Origin: Maylandia zebra
Lineage: Eukaryota; Chordata; Actinopteri; Cichliformes; Cichlidae
Reading direction: 5' to 3'
Assembly: GCF_041146795.1 (NCBI RefSeq)
Contig: NC_135178.1
Span: 6,330,844 to 6,394,843 of the forward strand
DNA length: 64,000 nt
Shown here: positions 12,601-57,000 of the stretch, piece after piece
Numbering within the stretch: position 1 is the stretch's first letter
Layout: every line of letters starts with the position of its first letter
Position numbers and translations under genes: made by a program
Notes under the pieces: model-generated
Database searches by the model: none
Told to the model about the DNA's origin: nothing
The model's input: only the letters and a program-made list of their open reading frames with translations

Positions 12601-13552
12601 CTGCAAGTTGCATTGTGCCTCATACAAGGCCGCGATCTCACGTTAGTATCTGAGTGACATTCATGGGGAGAATATTCGCAGTGTTTGCTGTGGTGTGATG
12701 CTTTGTATTGTCAGAAATCCCAGGTCCATGCGGAAATGTTTGGTTTTTCTCTCGCTCTTCTGTGGTGGAGCGCTGGCTACCCCCCCCAGTTTCACGCTGT
12801 TTACGTTTCAGGTTAGCGAGTAACATTAGTAACAGAGATCGTAACGCTAGCTTGTTGGCTAGCTTCTCACGTTAGCTTGCTACACAACAGCAGTAAGCGG
12901 GAAGGCTTGTTGTCAGATACTTTGCAGCCTGACATAATATGTGAGTAAACAGAACGACAGGAAACGGTTTGGCCATGCGACTGTTAATCTGGCTTTGATT
13001 ATTAGCTAGCCTCGCGGCTAATGTTTGCTAACAGCTTTGACTGTAACATGTTTACGTTAGCAACCCAGCTAGCCAAGCTGTCAACTCTGTAGTGCACTTT
13101 TGAGGATGGGGTTGTTTACAATGTTTGTAACACACAGTTTTTAAACAGTTGCGTGAGGTATGAGTACGGTTCTTAATGTTTTTTCATTTTTAGAAGTTCT
13201 GGTCTTGTCACTGGCTGTGCGTTTCTTAGTGATAGTTGTTTAGTGGTACAATCGCATGGTGGTTTATTTAAAAACAGAAATCTGGGAAGTTGGCTAGGGA
13301 TAATAAATATTATTACTTTTCCCCCCTTTTTTTTTTACCAATTTCGTGTCTAGTATACGGAGTAATATAGTGATTCAGAAGGAAGGTATGGCTTTGTTTA
13401 TATGAATGCCACCAGATGATGTGCCTGGGTTGTTTTGAAAAGATGAACCTTCTTGTTCTCTAAAATTGTAAAATTAGGTGCCCCATCTTTGCAGCCATGT
13501 GCTATAACCTCTTTCTTTGTGTCTGTGTTTTTTATTTTTCCCCCTCCTACAG

Positions 13553-13613
13553 TTTTCATCAGCTACTGAAGTGCAATAGGCATGAAGGTGATCGGTCCTG
13601 GCTGCTCCCTGTG
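13553..13613 (+). other. kat6a: kat6a candidate 5' UTR exon 2
   Basis: A polypyrimidine tract and CTACAG acceptor (13,551-13,552) are followed after 61 bp by a GTG|GTGAGA donor. It contains short upstream ATGs and stops, so it would be noncoding. This is a splice-signal prediction only. Confidence 0.35.
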
Positions 13614-14278
13614 GTGAGATATCTGTTCCGTCCCAGAGCTGAGAAGCTCAGACTGCTGGAAGAGAAAAAGGGAGCAAATGAGAACAAGCGAAAATAAGGA
13701 GATGTGGATGGAGAGGAAAACTCACAATCTTCTGGAGTGATATAATTATCAGAAACCTTTGTGCAATTGTCCTCGCGTTTATCACTGAAATACAATTTTC
13801 ATGCCCCCGAGAGTCTGAGCAGAGGAGACTGCTGTTATTGGCAGTCCTTGTTTTTGTTTTTTCTTTTTTTTTTTCCGGGGGCCGTCTAAACAGGAAACGC
13901 CTACATTTTGTGAAAAGCCAAACCAAAATCTGCCCTGCCCAACCTTGGGTACTGTGGGAGTATAAGTTGGTAATAGATCTGAAGCTTCTTCTGCTCCCCC
14001 TGCCTCTTGCCAGGGATCTTCACCTGGCTGGAAGTGGGTGGTGGGTGGACCAGATTTTCACCAGGTGCAGGGTTGGCTCAGTTGGGTTGTGCTATGATCA
14101 GCTGCTCCTTTTCGTGCTGCTTATACTCAGCTTCTGAGGGACTCTCTGTGCGACCCCAGGACAAGGGATAGTAAGCTGGTAGAGGGCAAAAGGGAGGAGG
14201 AGGCGGCGGCGCTACGGCGCAAGCCAAGTGTTTACTTGGCTTACAGTCTCTACTTTTTTGTGTGTGTGGTCCTCGCAG

Positions 14279-14317
14279 TAAGGCCCCAGTGCTGCTGCAC
14301 CCACCCAGACAGCAGCC
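14279..14317 (+). other. kat6a: kat6a 5' UTR adjoining the start codon
   Basis: A TTTTTTGTGTGTGTGGTCC tract and CTCGCAG acceptor end at 14,278, and 39 bp later the ATG sits in a good Kozak context (GCAGCCATGG). The exon could also extend further upstream without this splice. Confidence 0.45.
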
Positions 14318-47283
<32,966 letters not shown>

Positions 47284-48272
47284 GCAGCCAAGAAGTGAAA
47301 AAAGGAGACAGAAAGGGGCCAGAGCGTATGCTCGCTGTACTCTAAATGTCCATTAGTCCTGTTCACCCTCTCCAGTGCCTCAGAGGCACCAGTGGAGTGA
47401 AGGTGATGGGGACAGAGAGGGTCTTTGGGTTTCCTGTTTTTTGTTTTTTCTGTGTTGTCATTTTGTCCCTTTTTTTATTTGGGCTCGTCTCCCCCTCCCC
47501 TCCCAGCTGGCTGTGTATGGGAGTATTTGGGCAGGATTTGGTGTGTACGTGGACCTCGGCCGTGCCGTGGAGCTTCAGGCCAGGCCAGCACACAGGCCCA
47601 GGAGTCCACTCCTCCTCTCGACACTGAGGAGGACAGTAAGGAACGACGAAGTATGACGAGGAAAAGTCCACAGAAAAGTCCACAGGGTACAGGAGTACCT
47701 GGCCTGGTCAGACTGTGAACGGTGGTTACTGAGTATATTCAACCATGCACACAATCTTTTAATATAGGAAGCCTTACCTTGAAAAAAGAGACGATGAAAC
47801 ATTGCAGGCGGACTGTTGTTTTATGTTAAACATACCGTTGACCTTATTTTTGTTGTTGTTTTTGTTTGTTTGTTTGTTTGTTTGTTTGTTTTTTTAAATA
47901 CGTGTGTGCAGTCCGACCTCCTTACATGCTTTGATCTTTATACGCGTGGCATTCTGAAATGGTGATTACACCCTCTTGCTCTCTCAGAAATGCCCAAACA
48001 TCTCCGGTGCCGCTCGGCCCCACGGCTTTTCGTGAGTTCCAGAAGAGCACAGTGGAGCAGGGCCTCGGGTGTTTGAGGTGTTTGACTGTTTTCCAGAGTC
48101 TCTGTCTTCCTGGATGGACAGTGTTGTACCAAAAACACAGCAAAGACACAGAAGAGACTAGCGTGTTACTGTCATATTATATATCCATAAATGAAACAAG
48201 TAGCATTATTTTCCAGTTTGCCGCGACTCTGAAACATTTCGATGTAAATATTCTGGTACTTCCCAATATTCA

Positions 48273-48290
48273 GCACACGCACACATACAA

Positions 48291-48323
<33 letters not shown>

Positions 48324-48352
48324 CACATATATATATATATACATATATATAT
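48273..48352. repeat. (CA)n(TA)n microsatellite in the kat6a 3' UTR
   Basis: Compound CA then TA dinucleotide tract. Confidence 0.9.
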
Positions 48353-49696
48353 AAATACAAACACACACTGACTAGCTGTCTCCAGTTGATGGCTAGCTCA
48401 GGAAACATTCAACTGTTTTTGTCCACACTCCACTGACAGATGGTATACAATGTCAGCCTTTTTTCTTTTTTTTTCTTTTTTTTTTAGCAGCTTAGGGAAT
48501 GCAGAACAAACGGTGGGATTTCCATGTAACTACTTTAAGGAAAGTCGGTTAACTATAGGTGACCTCGCATCCTTAAGTGTTAGTGACCCAAAGAGGTCGA
48601 GGAGTCTGCTTCTGAATGGTGTGTTTTTTGTAAAATTTGTTTTTTCTTTTGGTTTTTTTTTTTAATCTTGTTTTTGTTATTGTTGTTTCTGTGCTCCCAT
48701 TGGCTAAAAATGTGGCAGCGGACGGTTAGCCTTTGTGAAGGTGTGCCTGAATGCTCGATCTAGCGCGAGGTTTGGCCCTGGGATTGTAGCTCGATTATAG
48801 AAGCAGGGTCGGAGGCAAGGATCGGAGGTCCCGTAGGGTCGTGGTTGACTTTGTTGGGCCGCGTATCGGTATTCTTAGTCAAAAGAGGAGTTTTCATTTG
48901 TCACACAGACCTGGCATACAAACTTTCTTTGTGTGTATTCTGTTCTGTATTTACTTTTTTTTGTTTCATTTCTTTTCTGAATTTTGTCAGACTGGGCAGC
49001 TTTCTTTTATGACACAAGCTGACTCTTTTTGACTTTAGAAACCTATTGTAGAGAAAATGTTTTTTCTATAATATAAAAGGAAATTCTGACATTGATATTG
49101 GTACTGTCATTTTTTTCACTTCTGTTTCAGGAAACGACAAAAAAAAACATATTTTTTAGCTCGCCTCTTGGGTAATAATTACTAAGAAACTCAAAATTTA
49201 AAAAAATTACCACTCACTTTTAGTGACTTTAAGATGCCTTTAACCTCTCCATTCCATCTCATCTCTAGAGTTTTTCTATCTTTGTGTAGTATATTAATGC
49301 TATTTTAAACAAAAGGACTACAAATATCTAAAGGTTACTCGGCATTCTTTTTGTTTTCTTTTTGTTTTAATTTTTTTTACTTCTGTGTGTGCATAGGATG
49401 ACTTCCTTACATTTAAGAGGCATGTAAAAATGAGCTCAGTATATTTCTGTCTGTTTATATTGCTTCCCTTTTTGTATCCTTTGTAATTGTACATGTTGCG
49501 TTGTATGCTAAGAGAGAGCGCAAAATAAAAAGAGGGTGGGGGGACGGGACAGCTGGGCACACAGTGAAGGTTGATTTGAGCTCAGCTGCCTCAACTCTCG
49601 ACTCTGTCCCTGTATGTATTTCCATTTTTTTCCATTTTGTTTTTCTTTCTTAGCAAGTACTTTCAAAGAACTCTGTACATTTTAACATAAAATGAA

Positions 49697-49702
49697 AATA
49701 AA
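49697..49702 (+). terminator. kat6a: Main kat6a polyadenylation signal
   Basis: Canonical AATAAA within GAAAATAAATTATG, the distal of two signals; the proximal one is at 49,524. Confidence 0.65.
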
Positions 49703-49740
49703 TTATGTTGAGCCATTCATGTATCCTTTGAGTTTAGCCT

Positions 49741-51199
49741 GATTCAGTGCTACGTCACCTCAACCCCCTCACGTTTTCCCAAAAAGTGCAGGGAAAAGTT
49801 ACACATTCAGCTTTTCTTTTTTTTTTAAATTAAGTATGACGGCCTTGTGCAGGTTGTGTACAGAGCAACTTTTGACAATCAACTTTGAGCAAAACAAGTC
49901 TGAATTTAAAAAATAATATATAAAAAATCACACACAACATGAGCTGAACTATCAACTAGATGTTAGTCACTGCTACTTTCCACATTTTTATAACTTCTAG
50001 GTTTACTAAATTTGTCCAAAGAAAAAAATGTTCTCAATAACTTCTATTTTTTTTTTTTTTCTTGAAAGACCCTTTGTCAAAATCTAGATTAGATTATAAA
50101 CTAAAGGTCACATTTCATTTAAAAATGGTTAAATTATCCATGTTATGTCAAACCTAATCTTAAACCTAAAACTCATTTTAATGAAGAAAAGTAATTGCCT
50201 GAAAGCATCTTTAGTTAGTTTGGAAGTCAAAATCTGATCGTGAAGGTGAGTGGGTGTTGTTAGTGACCAGTTTTTGGCTCAAGTGGAAATTGGACGACCT
50301 GGCAGTTCTCGTCTGATTGAAATACTACTCTGATGATAATTAAATGCTCTCTGAATAATTAATTTTACCCCATAATTGGGAAGCATTGATCTAATGCTTC
50401 AGCTACAAATTACAAATGGAAGTGCTTTGAACATGTATGGCCACTAGATGTCAATGTAGAATTAATGTTTTCTCATTGCCCAAACTGCCCAATGGGGGCA
50501 AAGCTTACTGTCTGACATGAATACAGTTGGTGAACCTCTCGTCAGCAGATGTAGCTGATAACATTTACCAAGCACTGTACTTTTCATATACTTAAAGTTT
50601 GAGATACAACTTTTAATACAGAACTTTTACTAGTGATGTTCTGTCTACGGATTCTCTGTTCAGGTGTCACAATACTCAATGCTATATCTCTTGTAAATGG
50701 CTTCAAATTCTTCATGCTAGTTTTCCTGTTCTGATGGCACTATAAGCACATGAGTAGTTTATGCTTGAAATGACACTTGCAATATGTTATGACCCCATCT
50801 TGTGGCTTTTTCTTTAAAGGGACAAAGAAATACTCTCTTCTGGAGAACTTTAAAATTAGTCTGATCAATAATTTAAGCATTCAGCTGGAATTTAATAGAC
50901 TCAACTCATCGTTTTTGTATTCTGAAAAGTCTGGACACGTCATCAGTGATGCTCCTGCGGTCATTCATTTTGGATCTTTCAACGTCACAAATCCTCCCGT
51001 CAGATGGGTACCAACTATCTGCACCATAACATCCTCCTGCTGGCAGTCAGCAGCAGTGGCCAGCCACTACTCACTTGGTCTGCCTGCCAGCTCAACCTTT
51101 CCTTCCTACTTCATATCCAATAGGAGGCTCTTTCTGCTCTCTCCCCCAGTCTTCCCAATTTCCTCCTTATTTTCTCTCCGTTAGTCAACAGCTTCCACA
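49741..51199. other. Intergenic spacer, left part
   Basis: AT-rich spacer between kat6a and ap3m2 with no recognised gene. Homopolymer T at about 50,048-50,060. Confidence 0.6.
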
Positions 51200-52200
51200 C
51201 TCATTGGACAGGGTGACCTCTGTACTTGTCTGCCCATCTTTATCCCTACAGTCCTGCACCAGCTCTTTGTAGTGCTTCCTCTCAAATGCCTCCTTCCAGC
51301 CACCTTCTTAGGTACTTTTTAATTTTCCCTCCACCACTGTAAGTGGGACTTTATACACTTTCGTCCGCTACGTCGCTACAAGCAGGCCCTGTTGGTACAG
51401 CCATGTCTTACACTTCCCCAGGTATCCAGATTTTTGAGTACTCTTCAGCTTTGCTTCCCCCTCAGTGCTGTGGACATGGTTGTCCCTTAGCACCTTGTCA
51501 TACCACTTTCCCAGATAATTTACGAGATTGTCCTTGATACTTGGATGATTTTGCCGTGCATAAGCAGATGGCACTTGTCAGTAATGTTGAGTTTCATAAT
51601 GATCATCCTCCCTTATTTCTTTGGGATGTATGTAATCTTAGGCAATGTTACCACCTTATCAAGTCTGGCTAGAACCAGTCTTGTCTGCACAATGTCTGGG
51701 AAGATGTTGTGATTGTGACGTCATCCATGAAGCCCCTTTTGACCTATTGTTGCACCCCTGTATCCATTGCTGGGCCTCTGGGTACCTTTTCAGTTGCTGT
51801 AATGATAAAGTTCATGTTCAAGATGGGGGAGACTTTTAGGGTATATTGCTGGGTCTTGGGGCTAAAACAGCTCAAGCATTTTTGTCACTTCATGTACTTC
51901 TTTCCATGTTGGTTTGTTGGTGTTGAGAATGGAAGGGGGGGGGGGGGGGGTTCTGCCATGCCCGTTTCTGGGTGGTTGCCAAGGGGTAGGTTTTATCAGG
52001 CTCAGTATGTGTCCTTGAATTGAAGGGAAGTTGTAGGGATCTTTAATGAAATGGGCTTTACTCGTCTTCTTTTCCTTGTTCAATTTCTTTCTTCTTAGTC
52101 GGTTGAGGCATTCCTGAAGGCTGCTTCTGAGTTTATTTATGCCTTCCCTTTCCCCGGGGCTGCTTATTTTGTACCTCCTTTTAACACTCTTGATCCCTTT
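51200..52200 (-). pseudogene. Decayed LINE reverse transcriptase relic
   Basis: Read on the minus strand in shifting frames: His-Phe-Ile-Lys-Asp-Pro, then Pro-Thr-Trp-Lys-Glu-Val (about 52,070-51,880), then Phe-Ile-Ile-Thr-Ala-Thr-Glu-Lys (about 51,810), then Phe-Met-Asp-Asp-Val-Thr-Ile-Thr-Thr (about 51,735-51,705), then Tyr-Leu-Gly-Lys-Cys-Lys-Thr-Trp-Leu-Tyr-Gln (about 51,425). This is the order of a non-LTR reverse transcriptase, Phe-Met-Asp-Asp being the catalytic motif. Many stops and frameshifts, an internal loss between the second and third block, and a C/G homopolymer (51,935-51,950) show it is dead. Confidence 0.65.
51935..51950. repeat. poly-G tract (16 bp)
   Basis: Homopolymer inside the LINE relic. 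Confidence 0.85.
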
Positions 52201-52949
52201 GCTTAAGTTGTTAATCTCCTTTCTTCTGTTTGGTTGTTTTAATGCCTTCGTGTAGAGCTGTACAAAAGCAGCTCAAAAACTTTACTGAAATTTGGAATAT
52301 TGACTCAATATTGACTCATCTGAAACATGATAAAGAGTTAGGACAGTTATGTGTTACAGTTATACAGTTATATGTCTTTGCTGTGGCAAAGATGAGTGTT
52401 AGTTTTTTAAATCTGTGTATTCACTGCACTGTGTACACAACTTGTAATTGACATGTTATTAAGAATGAGCACGAGCCCAAAGTTGCTCTTGTGCATGGGT
52501 TCTTTGTTTGTCTAAATCACATTTGATAATCTTTACGGTGAACGTTAGTATAAGGCATCGCTAAGTCTCACTTTATTATGGATAAAGTATGCCTAACCCC
52601 CCCTAATGGATATCAGATTGTGGGCTATTATGTGCATTTTGTCTTTGCCTTTGCAATTTCACGGTGGGTTTTTTTTAATACACGTAAAAATGAATAATAA
52701 GAGGCAGACTATGTAAATATTCCTATATTTGTTTGAATCGAAAAAGAGCTCCACAAGATGAAATCTGATCCCGCAAACAAAATGTCAGACCAGGTACATC
52801 TTAAAACCAATCAGCGGGTGATTTTTACTGGTGTTTACCGTCGTTCTCCCGCTATAAACCAATCACAGCCAAGTCACGAGCCACCAGTTTCCGCACTGTT
52901 GGCCTATGCCTCTATTAAGAAGGTGGGATTTTACGCTTGGTCTTTCTTC

Positions 52950-53089
52950 TGATTGGTTCGCTCTGCTCTGCCATCCTTCCTCACTCAGGATCTGCTGCTC
53001 CACCTAACGGGAAGCAACGTCGGCTTAATCTTTCATTGAGAGGAAAAAAAGGTGAAAGGCGAGACGAAAACGTCAGAAAATTGTCTTCG
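52950..53089 (+). promoter_or_regulatory. ap3m2: ap3m2 promoter and noncoding exon 1 (approximate)
   Basis: A good donor, CTTCG|GTGAGT, lies at 53,089/53,090, upstream of a coding exon whose acceptor leaves 12 bp of leader. CCAAT-type motifs (CCAAT at 52,808 and 52,859; ATTGG at 52,952) cluster just upstream and no TATA box stands out. The transcription start is placed only roughly. Confidence 0.5.
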
Positions 53090-53798
53090 GTGAGTCACTT
53101 GCAATTTTAGAAATGGTTCCAGCGGCAACTTACAATTTTATTCGTCAAACAAAAGCATCGTTATTTTAACGTATTTTAACCCCCTGGACCCAGTGACGGA
53201 GCTTTCTGTCATAAGACTGAAGCAGGAGGAGGGACGGAGGTAGCATCTCGTACAGAGAGATGGAGGCCTTCATCTACAATCTAATAGAAACAGCTAGCTA
53301 GCTAGCTAGTTACACGCCTGTTTTTCTTAAACTTGATAGTTTAGCAGTTGCAATTATTTTAGTTGTAAAGTTATATCCGGTTAAAACTTGATAGCTTTGC
53401 CGCATGTATAATTTATATTCTGGAGTCACATTTCTCAGCCATCGTAAGTTAGTTTCTTAATTTCTGAAACCCTGAACTTCAGTCTCAGCTCAGTAGACCT
53501 ACTCTGTTACTTGAGCCGTTCTCATATATAAACTAAGCACAGTGTATAGACAGTATTATCCGGAGAGCAGAGCATGGTACTCCCAGTGTCATGTGAGAAT
53601 AGGGTCTGTCTTCGGGTAAAATTCTCCATTGCGCCTGCTACCTCACTGTCACACTTGATGGTTTAATGCGACACTTAAACAACCTTCTTATTCTGTTCTT
53701 TATGTTAACAGAAGGCATGGTGTTTTGGTCTTAGCATTTTCTCATTTAAAAACCTCTGGTGGTCCCTTGTTTTTCCCTCCCAACAGCCTTTAGCCACA

Positions 53799-54071
53799 AT
53801 GATCCACAGCTTGTTCCTAATTAACGCTTCAGGGGATATTTTCCTGGAGAAGCACTGGAAAAGTGTGGTCAGCCGCTCCGTGTGCGACTACTTCTTTGAG
53901 GCCCAGGAGCGAGCTACTGAGCCAGAGAATGTCCCACCAGTTATCCCCACGCCTCATCACTACCTTATCAGTGTGCTCAGGCATCACATCTACTTTGTGG
54001 CGGTCATCCAGAGTGAGGTCCCGCCGCTCTTTGTCATCGAGTTCCTGCACAGAGTCGTAGACACCTTTCAG
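53799..54071 (+). CDS. ap3m2: ap3m2 coding exon 1
   Basis: Residues 1-91, starting Met-Ile-His-Ser-Leu-Phe-Leu-Ile, after a CAACAG acceptor (53,785-53,786) and 12 bp of leader. Forms most of the longin-like domain. Donor TTTCAG|GTTGTT, phase 0. Confidence 0.95.
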
Positions 54072-57000
54072 GTTGTTCCTCCCCTCTCATGTCTGTTTCT
54101 GTCTACTTTTATCATTATTTGTAGTTAACTAAAAGTGCATATCCTGCTTGTGTGCTTTGTTCTCAGGACTATTTTGGAGTGTGTACAGAGGCGGCCATCA
54201 AGGACAATGTGGTAGTGGTCTATGAACTACTGGAGGAGATGCTGGATAACGGGTTTCCTCTGGCCACAGAGTCCAACATTCTTAAAGAGCTCATTAAGCC
54301 TCCTACCATCCTCCGCACCATGGTCAACACCATCACAGGTCTTTCAGTCTTTTATTTGTGCTGCTTTTACTTCCTGATTGCAGGCAACATTAATGCTTTG
54401 TTCATACACAGCTGAAACTTCTTTCAGTAACAATTACAGTTCATCTAAATAGCATTGAATGAATTCAATTGACAGTGTGAGCCATGGATATTACAGCAGC
54501 TGTTTGACTCTGTGTGCATGATCCTATACTGTTGTTAATTTCTGCTTCCAGGCAGCACCAATGTGGGTGAACAGCTCCCTACAGGCCAGCTGTCTGTAGT
54601 CCCCTGGCGGCGCACTGGGGTCAAGTACACAAACAATGAAGCTTATTTCGACGTGGTGGAGGAGATCGATGCGATCATCGATAAATCTGGTATTTCTTTT
54701 CAACTGTTTGTTGTGAAACATGTCACTGTTTGCTTGCATTATAATGCATGGGAGACATAGTAATTATTAATCCGCATTTAATCGGAAAGGCAGTAGCTCC
54801 ATAGTGTAGTAGTTTGCACATTTGCTTAACAAGTGAAAGATCTCTGGTTCATTCCTTTTGGGGCTGCATCAGGATGGGTGTAAAATCTCTGCCAAATCAC
54901 ACACGCAGAGCTACCTGCTGTGGTGACCCCTTGTGAATCAGGAAGAACCTGAAAGGAGTTTCTAGTCAATCAGTCAAAAAATAAAGAAAATGGCCAATAC
55001 AATACATAAAATGTCAGCTTTACAACACAATTATTTGTACTTGCCTTCTCTTCTAACATGTTTTTTTGCTTTCTATTGTTGTTTCTAATCAACTCCACCC
55101 CCATAGGCTCCACCATCACAGCAGAAATACAGGGAGTCATCGATGCCTGCGTTAAATTGACGGGCATGCCTGATCTCACCCTCTCATTCATGGTGAGTTT
55201 CTTTTTTTTCACAAACTCTATATTGTTATATTTTAAGCCTGTGAACTCTCCAGACAAATAACAGATGATTACAAATGGTCATAACTGTGTAGCAAGCAGG
55301 GGGTTCTCCAAGGTGCAGCTTGGAAACATTTAAATCAGTGTGCTGTACATTACAATTAATATTCACAGTAAAAGTCAAACATACAGTAACATTTACTTCG
55401 AAATATGTCACACCCACACTGTGCACATTTTGGACCAGAGTACTGAGAGGAGCTCAGCTGCCAGAGAATGTATTTATTTTCTCTTATACCGCAGCATGCA
55501 GGGAGCTGATTTTCCAGAGTATCTGCACTTTGCTTCACAGTTTTGATGATAAAACTTCCTGATAAAAGCTTCCTGTAATATGCAAGTAGGGCAGCACAAG
55601 TAATCACATTTTAATCTTGATTACAATTTTGGCTTCCCACAATTGGGAGTAAAAACACAGCTGTCCAACACTGAAAATGTGTGCTCTGCCAAAAGAACAC
55701 AAAGCCAAAGCAAATCAAGCTCTCCAAAAATCACTGCCTGACGATTTGCCTACATGAGCCCGTCATAGCTATTTCCTGCACCACGCCATGTGACGTTTCC
55801 TCGACTAGTCTGGACAAGTAAATGTATGTTACAGTGATGTTAACAAGAGCAAATTGCTTGTGCTAAAAGCTGACATCGTTACCATGCACTTATTTTTTTT
55901 CTCATTCTCTGATGGCATATTTATTTCTTTAGTTATACTCTATTTTGGGCAAAACCTTTTTTAGTACAAAGTCAAAAATTTAATCGTGCAGTTCTCCAAT
56001 GCAAGACAGAAACACACTTCAGTAATCAAACTTCAGCTCAAGTGATCAGCTTCTCTCTCTCTCTCTCTCTCTCTCCCCCTGCATTGCCTCTTTCTTCCTG
56101 TCTCTTTGTTCTTTCTGACTCTTGCCTGGAGGTCCTTGTTGAAGTCTCTAGCAAGAGTTTGTGATCATGATGTGGTTTTTGTTATCCTTTAGAACAGGAA
56201 AAAAATGAAACTAAGGAGGTCAAGAAAAAACATGCCCCATAAGGGCAACTGAAACGCTCTCTGAGACTTTGACGTCTGCTTCTCAGAGAGGCAACCATCC
56301 AGATGTGGTAGTTCACTGTGCAGCAGATAAGACTGATTTCATAGGTAGATTATATGGTAGAAATATGTTGAAAGAAATAGGCTTTGCTATGTGGAGGATC
56401 ATTCCATTATGGATTTAATAAAAACAACGACGTGCACATTTGATTATTTCATTGCAACAATCTGATCGATATTATGACTGGACCTCTATTGGACTTTAAA
56501 ACAACAGTCAACCTGTCTGTTTATAGTGTAGCTCTGCTATAACAGCCAGTTTTGACTAGAGGAAAGATCAGTGTAAGTCAGACTAACTGAGTTTTTGTTT
56601 CAGATTACTCTCCTGCCTACTTTATTTACAAGGTTTAATTGTTGCATCCAACAGTTATGGTGTCCAACAGTTTGAAATATTCAGTGCAAATTCCTTTGAA
56701 GTGTGTCTAATCTGAACGTCCACAAAAATTTACAGTGAAACTTGCTGATGAAAATCCCACGTTTCATGCAGTAACATCACAACTGTGTAAAGTGTTGCTG
56801 GAATAAGTGCTGTGTGTTCTTACAGGGTACACTGGGTAAATACCAAAAAGAAATGGAAAGATATTAAAAGTATTTTAATGTTTTTGAAACTTCACCACTA
56901 ATCTTCCTGACCCACTGCATTTCTTTCGCAGAATCCACGGCTGCTGGATGATGTCAGTTTCCACCCATGTGTTCGGTTCAAGCGCTGGGAAGCCGAGCGG

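Larger units (their letters stand above)
47284..49720 (+). other. kat6a: kat6a 3' UTR
   Basis: T-rich noncoding stretch of about 2.4 kb following the stop. It includes a (CA)n(TA)n microsatellite (48,273-48,352) and TTTT-rich blocks. Two AATAAA signals occur at 49,524-49,529 and 49,697-49,702, giving a likely end near 49,715-49,725. Confidence 0.7.
55193..56931 (+). other. ap3m2: ap3m2 intron 4 (1.7 kb)
   Basis: Contains a candidate decayed MITE (55,587-55,996) and a (CT)n tract (56,052-56,075); otherwise featureless. Confidence 0.75.
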
